This document shows positions 9,237 through 16,783 of a stretch of 64,000 bases of DNA, piece after piece. This DNA comes from Pseudomonas fluorescens (GTDB lineage: Bacteria > Pseudomonadota > Gammaproteobacteria > Pseudomonadales > Pseudomonadaceae). The position numbers were made by a program, and so were the translations under genes. Below the pieces are notes generated by a model that saw only the letters and a list, made by a program, of their open reading frames with translations, was not told the origin of the DNA and searched no databases. The DNA is taken from positions 1,729,501-1,793,500 of the forward strand of contig NZ_CP012830.1 of assembly GCF_001307155.1 (NCBI RefSeq), given 5' to 3'. Position 1 is the stretch's first letter, and each line of letters begins with the position of its first letter.

Positions 9237-9533
9237 TCAGGGATACTCCAGCACCGCTTTGATCTGCTGCACATGCTGTTCGATCCAGCGCGGATCAATC
9301 GCCCCCCAGCTCAGAATCCGATAACGCCCGGCATGATTGCGCGCGCCCTCTTCCTGCTCGAACTCGCACACGATATCCAGATCCGCCAAGGCGGCGATGG
9401 TGTCCTGGGCTGTACGCCGCGGCATGCCGGTGACCTCGGTGAGTGCCGGGACGTTGCTGGCCAGACCACTGTCGATCAGGTACGCCACGTACAAACGGCG
9501 GTAGAAGCTGCTTTTGGTCTTGCTGACGTCCAT
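9237..9533 (-). CDS. Winged-helix DNA-binding-like protein
   Basis: 98-residue protein starting MDVSKTKSSFYRRLYVAYLIDSGL. The middle (about residues 35-60: LTEVTGMPRRTAQDTIAAL) reads as a helix-turn-helix, followed by a wing-like stretch (DIVCEFEQEEG). The ATG at 9533 is preferred to an upstream in-frame codon at 9635 that would overlap the next gene. It is 23 bases downstream of the YgjP-like gene and probably cotranscribed. The target is unknown. Confidence 0.75.
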   Translation of the reverse strand: MDVSKTKSSFYRRLYVAYLIDSGLASNVPALTEVTGMPRRTAQDTIAALADLDIVCEFEQEEGARNHAGRYRILSWGAIDPRWIEQHVQQIKAVLEYP

Positions 9534-9556
9534 TCCCACACTCCCGATTCCAATGT

Positions 9557-10048
9557 TTACTGCATATCCCGCCACGTCAGGTACACCCGCAAGTCGAACT
9601 CCAACTGGTGATAGCCCGGCAGCATATGCTCGCACAGCTTGTAGAAAGCCTTGTTGTGATCGGACTCCTTGAAGTGCGCGAGTTCATGCACCACGATCAT
9701 TTTCAGAAACTGCGGTGCGGCGTCCTTGAATAACGAGGCGATACGAATTTCTTTCTTGGCCTTGAGCTTGCCGCCCTGTACACGCGAGATCGCCGTGTGC
9801 AGGCCAAGGGCACGGTGGGTCAGGTCGAGACGGTTGTCGAACAGCACTTTGTCGATGGCCGGCGCATTGCGCAGGTATTCCTGTTTCAACTCCAGCGCGT
9901 AGCTGTACAGCGCCTTGTCACTCTGCACCGCGTGCTTGTCCGGGTAACGCTGGCTCAGGTAGTCGCCCAGTCGATCCTGATCGATCAACCGGCGCACTTG
10001 GTCTTGCAAGGCAGCGGGATAAGCCTGGAGGTACTTCAGCGCGGTCAT
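9557..10048 (-). CDS. YgjP-like metallopeptidase-domain protein (M48/DUF45)
   Basis: 163-residue protein of the YgjP/DUF45 group. The zinc motif HELAHFKESDH (HExxH followed by a further His) sits at about residues 119-129, followed by AFYKLCEHMLPGY, a conserved family tail. The basic stretch GGKLKAKKEIRI lies before it. It is predicted cytosolic, without a signal peptide. The family's natural substrate is not settled. Together with the winged-helix gene downstream it forms a likely two-gene unit. Confidence 0.83.
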   Translation of the reverse strand: MTALKYLQAYPAALQDQVRRLIDQDRLGDYLSQRYPDKHAVQSDKALYSYALELKQEYLRNAPAIDKVLFDNRLDLTHRALGLHTAISRVQGGKLKAKKEIRIASLFKDAAPQFLKMIVVHELAHFKESDHNKAFYKLCEHMLPGYHQLEFDLRVYLTWRDMQ

Positions 10049-10090
10049 GGGTCAACAACAGAGGGACGAAAGACCGCCAGTGTAGCGAAT

Positions 10091-12214
10091 TCAGGCGGTC
10101 AGCGCGCTCCAGTCAAACGGCTGCGCAAAGCCACCGGCATCCTCGGCTATCAGCGGCCTGGCCACCAGGAACCCTTGCACATACTGGCAACCGTTGGCCT
10201 CAAGCCATCGATACTGTGCAACGGTCTCCACGCCTTCGGCGATCACCAACATTCCGAATTCCCTGCACAACTCTGTGACACTGCGCACCAGCGCTGCATC
10301 CCGAGGCGAATCGGGTATCCGGGCAATCAGGTGCCGGTCGAGCTTGAGTGTGTCCAACTGCAGATCGCGTAAATGCGCCAACGAGCACGGCCCCGAACCA
10401 AAGTCATCCAGTGCCACGCGCACCCCGAGGTGGCGCAACAGACGCAGCTGTTTACGTGACTCATCAACATTTTGTATCAACGCATCTTCGGTGATTTCAA
10501 CTTCCAGCTGACACGGCTGCAGCTCATGACGCTCCAGCACCTGACGCAACTCGGTGACCAGGTTCGGCATGCCGAACTGGGTGCTGCTCAAACTCACAGC
10601 AAGTACCAGATCCTTGGCAAACAGGGTTTCCCAGGCTTTACGCTGCTTGGCGCCGCGATGGTAAATCCAGCTGCCGAGACGGCTGATCAGCCGCGCCTCT
10701 TCCAGCAGTGGCAAAAACAACCCCGGCGGGACATCGCCGACACTTGGATGCTGCCAGCGCAGCAACGCTTCAAACCCGCGTACACGACCGTCGGCAATCG
10801 CCACCTGGGGTTGATACACCAGGTTGAAATCCTGATTTTCGATGGCTGTGCGCACGCTTTCTTCGAGCATCAGCCGCGAGCGCGCGCGACCGTTCATTTC
10901 ATGGTCGTAGAAGCGATATTGCTGGCGACCGGCACGCTTGGCCTCGTACATCGCGATGTCTGAGGCGCGCAGCAAGCCGTCAAGGTTAGAACCGCAATCG
11001 GGATAGGTTGCAATGCCGATGCTCGCGCCGAGCACCACATCCAGTCCTTCAATTTGCTGACAGATCGAGATTCGCTCGATGAGCTTCTCGGCAATCTTCG
11101 CCGCTTGCTCGGGAAACTCCAGATCGAGCAACGCCGTGAACTCATCACCGCCCATGCGCGCCAGAATATCGAATGGCCGAAGACAGGCCTTCAACTGCTC
11201 GGACACCCAACGCAGCACCCGGTCACCGGCATCGTGGCCCAGGGAATCGTTGACCCGTTTGAAACCATCCAGGTCCAGGTACAACAACACCCACGCGCTG
11301 TCGGAACGCTCACCGCGCAATAACAGGTTTTCCGCAGTCTGGTAGAAGCCACGGCGATTGAGCAGCCCGGTCAGCGGGTCTGTGACGGCCTGGAACTCCA
11401 GCTGTTGATGCAGATGGCGCACCACCGACATGTCGAGCACGGTCACCACCATCGCCCGCTGTTCGGACGGCAATGGCGCGCAGGACAGCGCCACCGGCAC
11501 TTGCTGACCCGGCGCGGTGCGCAGGATTGCATCGTGCACGCGCCAGGTCTCACCCCGTTGATAACCGGCATAAATGTCAGATTCAGCCCACACCGGCACG
11601 TGCGGTTTTTGCAGGAAGTCCACGAACTCCGCGCCTTGCAATTCGGTGACCGTCGCATTGAGCAGGCGGGACATGGCCGGGTTGGCGAAGCGGATCAGGC
11701 CGTCATCACCCACCACCAGAATCCCTTCGGCGGCGTTATCCAGCACCGAGGCATTGAAAGCGCGCGCGGCTTCCAGATCCTGGCTCAAGCGCTGCAAGGC
11801 GCGGCGATTGCGCTGGTGTTCAAGCAGGGCCTGGACTTTCGGTTTGAGGATTTGCGGGTCAAACGGTTTGAACAGGTAATCCACTGCGCCACTGGCATAG
11901 CCCTTGATCACAGCATCCTGGGACTGTTCGTTGGCGGTCAGGAAAATGATCGGGGTCAAACGGGTCCGCTGGCTACCGCGCATCAAACGTGCCACTTCAA
12001 AACCGTCCATCTCTGGCATCTGCACATCGAGCAGCACCAGGTCGATTTCATGTTCGAGTAACAGGCTCAAGGCTTCAAAGCCGGAAGCCGCGGTCATCAC
12101 CTGCCAGTCCTGGCGCTGTAACAACGCACGCATACTGATCAGATTTTCAGGGTAATCATCCACGATTAGAAGAACTGAGCTGCCTTCAACTGGCTTGGGT
12201 TGCGCGCATTCCAT
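10091..12214 (-). CDS. Response regulator with REC-PAS-GGDEF-EAL domains
   Basis: 707-residue cyclic-di-GMP signalling protein. REC domain: acidic pair D19-D20, phosphoacceptor D63 in LLDVQMPEMDG, Lys in DYLFKPF. A PAS-like segment follows (about 155-265). The GGDEF domain has an intact MGGDEF and an RPFD inhibitory site five residues before it. The EAL domain has FEALLRW, ITEDALI, DDFGSG and the Lys in LKLDRHLI. The metal-binding Asn of the usual VNLS-type motif is Ser here (AVSLSSTQF), so phosphodiesterase activity may be weak or lost. No histidine kinase gene is adjacent. Confidence 0.92.
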   Translation of the reverse strand: MECAQPKPVEGSSVLLIVDDYPENLISMRALLQRQDWQVMTAASGFEALSLLLEHEIDLVLLDVQMPEMDGFEVARLMRGSQRTRLTPIIFLTANEQSQDAVIKGYASGAVDYLFKPFDPQILKPKVQALLEHQRNRRALQRLSQDLEAARAFNASVLDNAAEGILVVGDDGLIRFANPAMSRLLNATVTELQGAEFVDFLQKPHVPVWAESDIYAGYQRGETWRVHDAILRTAPGQQVPVALSCAPLPSEQRAMVVTVLDMSVVRHLHQQLEFQAVTDPLTGLLNRRGFYQTAENLLLRGERSDSAWVLLYLDLDGFKRVNDSLGHDAGDRVLRWVSEQLKACLRPFDILARMGGDEFTALLDLEFPEQAAKIAEKLIERISICQQIEGLDVVLGASIGIATYPDCGSNLDGLLRASDIAMYEAKRAGRQQYRFYDHEMNGRARSRLMLEESVRTAIENQDFNLVYQPQVAIADGRVRGFEALLRWQHPSVGDVPPGLFLPLLEEARLISRLGSWIYHRGAKQRKAWETLFAKDLVLAVSLSSTQFGMPNLVTELRQVLERHELQPCQLEVEITEDALIQNVDESRKQLRLLRHLGVRVALDDFGSGPCSLAHLRDLQLDTLKLDRHLIARIPDSPRDAALVRSVTELCREFGMLVIAEGVETVAQYRWLEANGCQYVQGFLVARPLIAEDAGGFAQPFDWSALTA

Positions 12215-12527
12215 GCTGCTTCTCTTTTGGTGACGTCAGGCCGGTACCGTCGAAAAAAACCGGACAACTCCACTCTAGACCGGGATCTGCCAAAGCAGTA
12301 GGCATCATCACGCCATCACCGATGGCAAAGCCTCAGACTCCGACTAACGGTCAGTTCCGAAGCCAGCAATACCGGGAAAAGCGCTAACTCGACAGAACGT
12401 TGACGCCAGTTATCCGCCAGACGGGCATTAACAAGCACCCGTTCTACGCTTATAAAGACTGCCCTCTAACGCGCGGGCTAGAGCTTCTGGTACGCGCGTG
12501 CAGCTAGCATTCGCGGAAGCTTTGACC
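12215..12527. other. Intergenic region upstream of alginate lyase
   Basis: No gene is seen in this stretch between the divergent regulator and lyase genes. It contains one good promoter-like element, listed separately, and no REP repeat. Confidence 0.6.
12428..12456 (+). promoter_or_regulatory. Candidate sigma-70 promoter of the PL7 lyase gene
   Basis: TTAACA (12428-12433) and TATAAA (12451-12456) are separated by exactly 17 bases, close to the TTGACA-N17-TATAAT consensus. The start codon of the lyase lies about 70 bases downstream. Confidence 0.55.
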
Positions 12528-13199
12528 ATGATCGATCTCGCAACCTGGAACCTCAGTGTTCCTGTCGGCAGCCCACCGTACACCGTTGATACCGCCAAAC
12601 TGGTGGACGGTTTCAAGGATCAATACTTCCACTCCGACACCGGCACGTTGTTCTTCTGGGCACCGGTGACCGGCTCCCGCACGGAAAACGCGATTTACCC
12701 GCGCACCGAGCTTCGCGAAACCTACAGCAACGGCACTTTGCGCAACTGGCTCTACCCCGACGCTGACAACTTGCTGCATGCGACCCTCGCGGTGAATCAG
12801 GTGCCGAGTTCGGGCAAGATCGTCATCGGCCAGATCCATGCCTACAACAGCCAGAAACCCTTGGTGAAAGTCGAGTACCAGTACAAAACCAGCACCTCGA
12901 CCGGCAACATCGTGGCCAAGGTGCGCATGCACCCGGACGACGATGTTGGTCGGGTGATCACCATCGCCACGGGGGTGAAGCTGGACCAGAGTTTCTCCTA
13001 CCTGATCCACCTCTCCCCCGGCGGCGCCTTGGGCATCAGCGCCGCGGGCTACTCGTGGGACACCCAGATCAGCGCCACCTGGCGCGATAAACCGCTGTAC
13101 TTCAAGGCCGGGGTGTACGTGCAGGACAACACCGGATACACCAGCGAGGGTGGGAAAGTGACGTTCAGCAAGCTGAATATTGATCACAACCCGAGCTGA
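12528..13199 (+). CDS. Polysaccharide lyase family 7 (alginate lyase)
   Basis: 223-residue PL7 lyase that cleaves alginate or a related polyuronate by beta-elimination. The three PL7 signatures are present in order: YPRTELRE at about residues 58-64, VIGQIHAY at about 102-109 (catalytic Gln and His), and YFKAGVYVQ near the C-terminus (catalytic Tyr region). The whole protein resembles P. aeruginosa PA1167. Start ATG at 12528 has CGGAAG eight bases upstream; a GTG at 12498 is in frame but adds no signal-like sequence. There is no signal peptide, which is odd for an enzyme with an extracellular polymer as substrate. Confidence 0.92.
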   Translation: MIDLATWNLSVPVGSPPYTVDTAKLVDGFKDQYFHSDTGTLFFWAPVTGSRTENAIYPRTELRETYSNGTLRNWLYPDADNLLHATLAVNQVPSSGKIVIGQIHAYNSQKPLVKVEYQYKTSTSTGNIVAKVRMHPDDDVGRVITIATGVKLDQSFSYLIHLSPGGALGISAAGYSWDTQISATWRDKPLYFKAGVYVQDNTGYTSEGGKVTFSKLNIDHNPS

Positions 13200-13223
13200 C
13201 AACCCTTGAATGCGGCTCGCTCC

Positions 13224-13372
13224 CCGTAGCAGCTGTCGAGCCTGCGAGGCTGCGTTCGGCTGCGGAGCAGTCGTAAAACCTGACACCGAGTTTTTTCAGG
13301 TAAACCGCATTTGCCGGATTACGACCGCTTTGCGGCCGAACGCAGCCTCGCAGGCTCGACAGCTGCTACGGG
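13224..13372. repeat. REP-type inverted repeat pair (CGTAGCAGCTG type)
   Basis: The left arm CCCGTAGCAGCTGTCGAGCC is mirrored by GGCTCGACAGCTGCTACGGG, continuing inward with TGCGAGGCTGCGTTCGG and CCGAACGCAGCCTCGCA. Confidence 0.9.
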
Positions 13373-13419
13373 CATGGGAACAATCTGAGCGTCCGCAAAT
13401 CCCGTAGGATTGCTCCCAC

Positions 13420-13551
13420 TGTGGCGAGGGAGCTTGCTCCCGCTGGGTTGCGAAGCAGCCCCAAACCCTGCCACCGCATTTCCTCAGACACACCACACCG
13501 CCCGGTTTACGACGGCTACGCCGCCGAGCGGGAGCAAGCTCCCTCGCCACA
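13420..13551. repeat. REP-type inverted repeat pair (TGTGGCGAGGGAGC type)
   Basis: Arms TGTGGCGAGGGAGCTTGCTC and GAGCAAGCTCCCTCGCCACA, placed only 47 bases after a REP pair of the other type, forming a composite repeat cluster downstream of the lyase. Confidence 0.9.
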
Positions 13552-13735
13552 ATGACCGCGCAACGGTCCTACAGTCCGGTTGCAGCCACCAAAGTCGCCG
13601 CTTACAGTCCATCCCGTCAGCTGGCTTCGGTCAGCGGCGGGGTTTCGCAGCCCCTAACAACATGAGCTACATCCGTTCCAAAAAGTTATGCTGGCAACCT
13701 CTCGTCAGCATGGTGATTTATGGCGGCTGTATGTG

Positions 13736-13857
13736 GGAGATCTTCGGGTCTGCCGGGTTCTCTTGTTGCTCGGTCTGCGAACCCGCGTACAGCTGCCACC
13801 CAATTTGTTTCGCAGCGAACGGTGGCAATCTTTCTTTAAATAAGAGGTTGCACCCAA
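13736..13857 (+). promoter_or_regulatory. Candidate structured mRNA leader
   Basis: Two hairpins can be drawn. The first closes with CGGGT and ACCCG (13747-13790 region) around GCCGGGTTCTC and GCTCGGTCTGC. The second pairs GCCACC with GGTGGC. It is followed by TTTAAATAAGAGG and the start codon of the small gene. From memory, very similar leaders precede other genes of this small-protein type in Pseudomonas. It could be a translational control element or a small RNA target; the function is inferred only. Confidence 0.45.
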
Positions 13858-14150
13858 TGACTACTCAAACCCCGCCACGCCGCTTCACCCCCTTCACCCA
13901 AATCGCCACCGACTACCCCGTCCTGCTCATCGACAGCCACGCCCCGCTACGCGAACTCCACGCCTGCGTCAGCGAACGCCTGCACGCGGTCCTCAGTTAC
14001 CTCACCCTCATGGCCTGCACCAGCCTGCCCGACTACTCTGAACGCGACATCAACACCGTCACCAACGTGGCGCGCTTGATGGTTCAGGACATTACCGATG
14101 TGTTCGGGGTGATTGAGCAGCGAGGATTTGACGCGCCAGCGAATGGCTGA
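13858..14150 (+). CDS. Small Pseudomonas protein, resembling DUF3077/DUF6124-type families
   Basis: 96... about 97-residue cytosolic protein without signal peptide. It starts MTTQTPPRRFTPF and continues as two helices, HAPLRELHACVSERLHAVLS and INTVTNVARLMVQDITDVFG. Size, helical layout and the leader in front match the small DUF3077/DUF6124-like proteins that occur in many copies in Pseudomonas; assignment to one of these families is inference. The ATG has AAGAGG about eight bases upstream. An upstream in-frame start at 13662 exists but runs through the leader and is rejected. Function unknown. Confidence 0.7.
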
Positions 14151-14175
14151 GCATTAGGCTTATATGAGCAAAAGG

Positions 14176-14203
14176 AGGGGCAGACTAAACAAATCTGTCC
14201 CCC
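14176..14203 (-). terminator. Candidate terminator for the minus-strand gene at 14224
   Basis: GGGGCAGA pairs with TCTGTCCCC (one bulged base) around an AT-rich loop. Read on the minus strand the stem is followed by CTCCTTTTG. It lies just after the stop codon of the minus-strand small gene and between it and the convergent gene at 13858. Confidence 0.5.
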
Positions 14204-14223
14204 TTCACTACTTCTGCATCCAT

Positions 14224-14535
14224 TCAGGAAGTATGGGGTGGTGGTATTTTAACCTCACCATTCGGGTACGACACTTCACTTGGAATAAGAAAAGTCGCCG
14301 TCTTGATATCTTCATGTTTTATTTTCACCTGAATCCCACCATTCTCAATGGTGAGATTCAAACTCAAATACTTTCCTTTATAAACACTACCATTTCTCAT
14401 TTCCACATAGATCAACTCTCCAGGCTTAATTGTATTTAACGTAGCATTTTTTTGAGCCTCATCAATACTCGACTCCTCCATCTTTATCATACTCACAAGC
14501 TCCCAAAGAAAAAATAGAAGTACACATAAAACCAC
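14224..14535 (-). CDS. Small membrane-anchored protein of unknown function (island protein A)
   Basis: 103 residues. The N-terminus VLCVLLFFLWELVSMI is a short hydrophobic segment, probably a membrane anchor. The rest (GELIYVEMRNGSVYKGKYLS ... VKIKHEDIKTATFLI) has the strand pattern of a small LSm/SH3-like barrel. The first possible start is GTG at 14535, directly after an in-frame TGA; an internal ATG (MIKMEES) would remove the anchor. Its DNA is clearly AT-richer than the core genes. The plus-strand frame covering the same bases is judged a shadow. Its fold resembles the N-terminal parts of the three genes that follow on the other strand. Function unknown. Confidence 0.6.
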   Translation of the reverse strand: MVLCVLLFFLWELVSMIKMEESSIDEAQKNATLNTIKPGELIYVEMRNGSVYKGKYLSLNLTIENGGIQVKIKHEDIKTATFLIPSEVSYPNGEVKIPPPHTS

Positions 14536-14915
14536 TCATCATTTATTTTTATACTACGCCATTAAGCATAGGCAACTCGATTCGCCAGATCACCTGTAAG
14601 AACCAACAGTCTTTAATACGATATTGCGATACCCATCATTCCAAATAGAATGAGCACTAATGACTCGCCGAATGAACCGACGCGCCTTAGTAAAAAATAC
14701 CTATCCGTTGAAATTTTAGTGTTCATGTTTGGCGCTTGTTGCCAGGCAGGCACATGGGCGCGTCCTTGCAGCCTAACTTTTCCAATATAACCAAAACGAC
14801 AAAAACATTAATTTTATATCGCAAATCCATCTGCAGACCTGTCAACTTTGACAGTAGGCATACCGCATTTTTTTTTGGATTATGAAGCCTCACCACCAAC
14901 AAGGAAGTAACAACC
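14536..14915. other. AT-rich divergent intergenic region
   Basis: No gene. It must hold the promoters of the minus-strand gene A and the plus-strand gene B. A hairpin CTGTCA-ACTT-TGACAG (14839-14854) and a nine-base T-run (14868-14876) lie in the leader of gene B, but about 13 bases separate stem and T-run, so this is not a standard terminator. No convincing -35/-10 pair was found. Confidence 0.5.
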
Positions 14916-15455
14916 ATGCAAAAGCTAACAACTACCGTAGAGTCTTCAGTGTATACAATCGGAGACATCCTCTGCACGCTGGTAAATAAAAAACCGGTCA
15001 TTGGCGAGGTTCAAGATTTCGATGCTTATACAAGAGCATTCACACTAAAATCGCCAGATGGAATGCTTTATCAATTACACGAAAGCGATATCGAATTCAC
15101 TCTCGAGTCGGCCCCCATTGGCGACTCAGCCTCTGCCCCCGAGCCAACTCCTACGGGACAACAAGTAGCGGCTCGGACGATTAACGCTCACCTCTATCCT
15201 GGCTCCAATTTCAATCAAAATCATTACGACACCACTTACAACGTGAATGTCTATGCGGGAGGTAACTTTAATGTCTATGGCCGCGCCGCAGCCTTCGTTG
15301 CCCCCTCTCCCCCAACATTTACCAAATGCCTCGATGAAGACAAGTTCTATCAATGGTGGTTATTGTTCTACCAAAACACCCCCTATTACAGTGGGCATAC
15401 CGGTTTACCTACAAACGTTACTATCAGTGGTCCAGTCACTATCACACGCGGATAA
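14916..15455 (+). CDS. Protein of unknown function with LSm/SH3-like N-terminus (island protein B)
   Basis: 179 residues, no signal peptide. Three parts: residues 15-64 form a strand pattern typical of a small barrel (GDILCTLVNKKPVIGEVQDF, then YQLHESDIEFTL); residues 65-90 are a Pro/Ala/Ser-rich linker; residues 91-179 contain TTYNVNVYAGGNFNVYG, then EDKFYQWWLLF and a Thr/Val-rich tail. Gene D (16165) follows the same plan: STFNVNLLEPG and TEVYKDWNTLE line up with the B motifs. AAGGAA nine bases before ATG supports the start. Composition is AT-rich. No known family is recognised. Confidence 0.72.
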   Translation: MQKLTTTVESSVYTIGDILCTLVNKKPVIGEVQDFDAYTRAFTLKSPDGMLYQLHESDIEFTLESAPIGDSASAPEPTPTGQQVAARTINAHLYPGSNFNQNHYDTTYNVNVYAGGNFNVYGRAAAFVAPSPPTFTKCLDEDKFYQWWLLFYQNTPYYSGHTGLPTNVTISGPVTITRG

Positions 15456-15566
15456 AAACAACATTACAGCGACCTAATACCCGCAAAAGCAACAAACCTA
15501 AACATCAAACTGCACCTTAAATATTTCAAGCATGAAAATCATTTTACAGAGACGGAGTATATGCTA

Positions 15567-15836
15567 ATGGAAAACGCACCGAAACTTACTGTAGATCTTG
15601 AGCGTGATGATCTTATCGTGCTGGAAACGAAGTCAAAGGAGATTATTTTTGCACGATACATTGACAGCACACCTCTGTTATTCAGCGTGCAAGATCTGTC
15701 TACAAAGCAAAACAGAACTGTCCCACGTGATAGCGTCACGCGAGTCAGAACTGCCCTTGTCAAGTCAAACGTTAAAAACCTCTCCTCAGTACGAGCCCCA
15801 GCACTTTATGAGAACCATGTTCTAATCGGGGGGTAA
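15567..15836 (+). CDS. Small protein with LSm/SH3-like pattern (island protein C)
   Basis: 89 residues from ATG 15567. A second ATG at 15561 is only three bases from the ribosome site GGAG, while 15567 has a nine-base spacing and is preferred. The body DDLIVLETKSKEIIFARYID ... NRTVPRDSVTRV has the same alternating hydrophobic pattern as proteins A, B and D, in single-domain form. The tail is basic (LVKSNVKNLSSVR). A clear intrinsic terminator overlaps the stop codon. About 110 bases separate it from gene B, so B and C may share a transcript. Function unknown. Confidence 0.68.
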   Translation: MENAPKLTVDLERDDLIVLETKSKEIIFARYIDSTPLLFSVQDLSTKQNRTVPRDSVTRVRTALVKSNVKNLSSVRAPALYENHVLIGG

Positions 15837-15856
15837 AGCGGCAGCCCCCCTTTTTT
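15828..15856 (+). terminator. Intrinsic terminator after gene C
   Basis: GGGGGG and CCCCCC form a six-base GC stem (with an outer part overlapping the stop codon) followed at once by six T residues. Confidence 0.8.
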
Positions 15857-16164
15857 CGTTCATTATGAAGAACCTGTCTTTCGACTAGATACAGGTTTGG
15901 ATAGCGACAAGAAAAAAGGGGGGGCTTGCGCTCGCCCATGCACTTTTTGCATAAAGATAAAATGTTTTCAAAACGCATTTATTATGCCCGCAAGCAATCC
16001 ACGACTCGTATGTTCCAGGGGGGGTAAGACAGAGTTAGGACAAATTAATCAACTCTCACTCTACACCCTTTGCTCATAGAAAAAACATCAGCCCACTACC
16101 GTTAGAACGCTGATGTTCATGTAGTTCCAGCAGGTGACAACTGCCCCTTACAAGGAAATTCATC
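15837..16164. other. AT-rich intergenic region between genes C and D
   Basis: No gene. It contains a hairpin AACCTGT...ACAGGTT (about 15869-15896), poly-A and poly-G tracts (GGGGGGG near 15920), and a nine-base-stem hairpin at 16085-16118 that is terminator-like on the minus strand. A short frame starting with TTG at 15897 is not protein-like. Confidence 0.5.
16085..16118 (-). terminator. Terminator-like hairpin oriented to the minus strand
   Basis: AACATCAGC and GCTGATGTT form a perfect nine-base stem. Read on the minus strand, the stem runs into a T-rich end (GCTGATGTTTTTTC). No minus-strand gene is visible to its right that would need it, apart from decayed sequences. Confidence 0.45.
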
Positions 16165-16539
16165 ATGAATATTTACGAAGGTTTCGAAAGCTTAAGTGTA
16201 ACGCTCAACACCGAACAGGGTGAAATAACGGGTAGTTTTCTGGGATACGATGAAAACCTAGCCTCTCACATAATGAACATTAACGGCGAAGCCGTCCCTG
16301 TCCTTGCAACCAGCATCATAGGTTTAATATCCACAGAGTCATTCACATACATTGACGAGGCCAACCACTCTACATTCAATGTAAACCTTCTAGAACCAGG
16401 CGCTACAGGCAACATACATTTCAGAAGTGCTCAGGTTACGTCCAGCGCGCAACAGAAATCTTCCAAAAATACCGAAGTCTATAAAGACTGGAACACACTG
16501 GAGTCAGCGTTAAAAATGAGCATGAAACCATCACGATGA
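16165..16539 (+). CDS. Protein of unknown function, paralogue of island protein B (island protein D)
   Basis: 124 residues, no signal peptide. Residues 8-56 have the small-barrel pattern (SLSVTLNTEQGEITGSFLGYDEN ending in VLATSIIGLIS). STFNVNLLEPGATGNIHF at 69-86 and TEVYKDWNTLE at 103-113 line up with TTYNVNVYAGG and DKFYQWWLL of protein B, so the two look like diverged duplicates, with D lacking the long linker and tail. AAGGA lies seven to eight bases before the ATG. Composition is AT-rich. Function unknown. Confidence 0.72.
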   Translation: MNIYEGFESLSVTLNTEQGEITGSFLGYDENLASHIMNINGEAVPVLATSIIGLISTESFTYIDEANHSTFNVNLLEPGATGNIHFRSAQVTSSAQQKSSKNTEVYKDWNTLESALKMSMKPSR

Positions 16540-16783
16540 ATAACTCACTCTGATATTTCCGCACACAGATTCTTCTGAAGTTTACGAACCTCGTCCTTCA
16601 ATCAGATACAGCAGGTCGAATTAAATCAATTACACTCCCTTCACACAGAAAGCTTCTTACTACAGATGGATCAATTAGCTGTTACGCAGAACAGCAGCCC
16701 CAAACAACAATGATTGTTACGTCCACCCAAAACCCTGACACAACAGCTCTAAAACCATTAACTTACATCATTGGAGAAATATC

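Larger units (their letters stand above)
13200..13857. other. Intergenic region with two REP pairs and a structured leader
   Basis: No convincing gene. In order it holds a CGTAGCAGCTG-type REP pair, a TGTGGCGAGGGAGC-type REP pair, about 180 bases without recognised features, and a structured leader before the small gene at 13858. A reading frame runs through the leader in phase with that gene, but its translation is not protein-like. Confidence 0.7.

Noticed and set aside
13410-13857. Upstream extension of the gene at 13858 through a REP pair and the leader
   Set aside because: The extension translates REP sequence and the structured leader, and a good ribosome site stands before ATG 13858.
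14164-14439. Plus-strand frame of 91 codons over island gene A
   Set aside because: The minus-strand frame has an anchor and a coherent strand pattern with a matching terminator; the plus-strand frame starts inside that terminator.
15897-16079. Plus-strand frame of 60 codons between genes C and D
   Set aside because: TTG start without ribosome site, poly-Lys/Gly and Cys-rich translation from homopolymer tracts; not protein-like.
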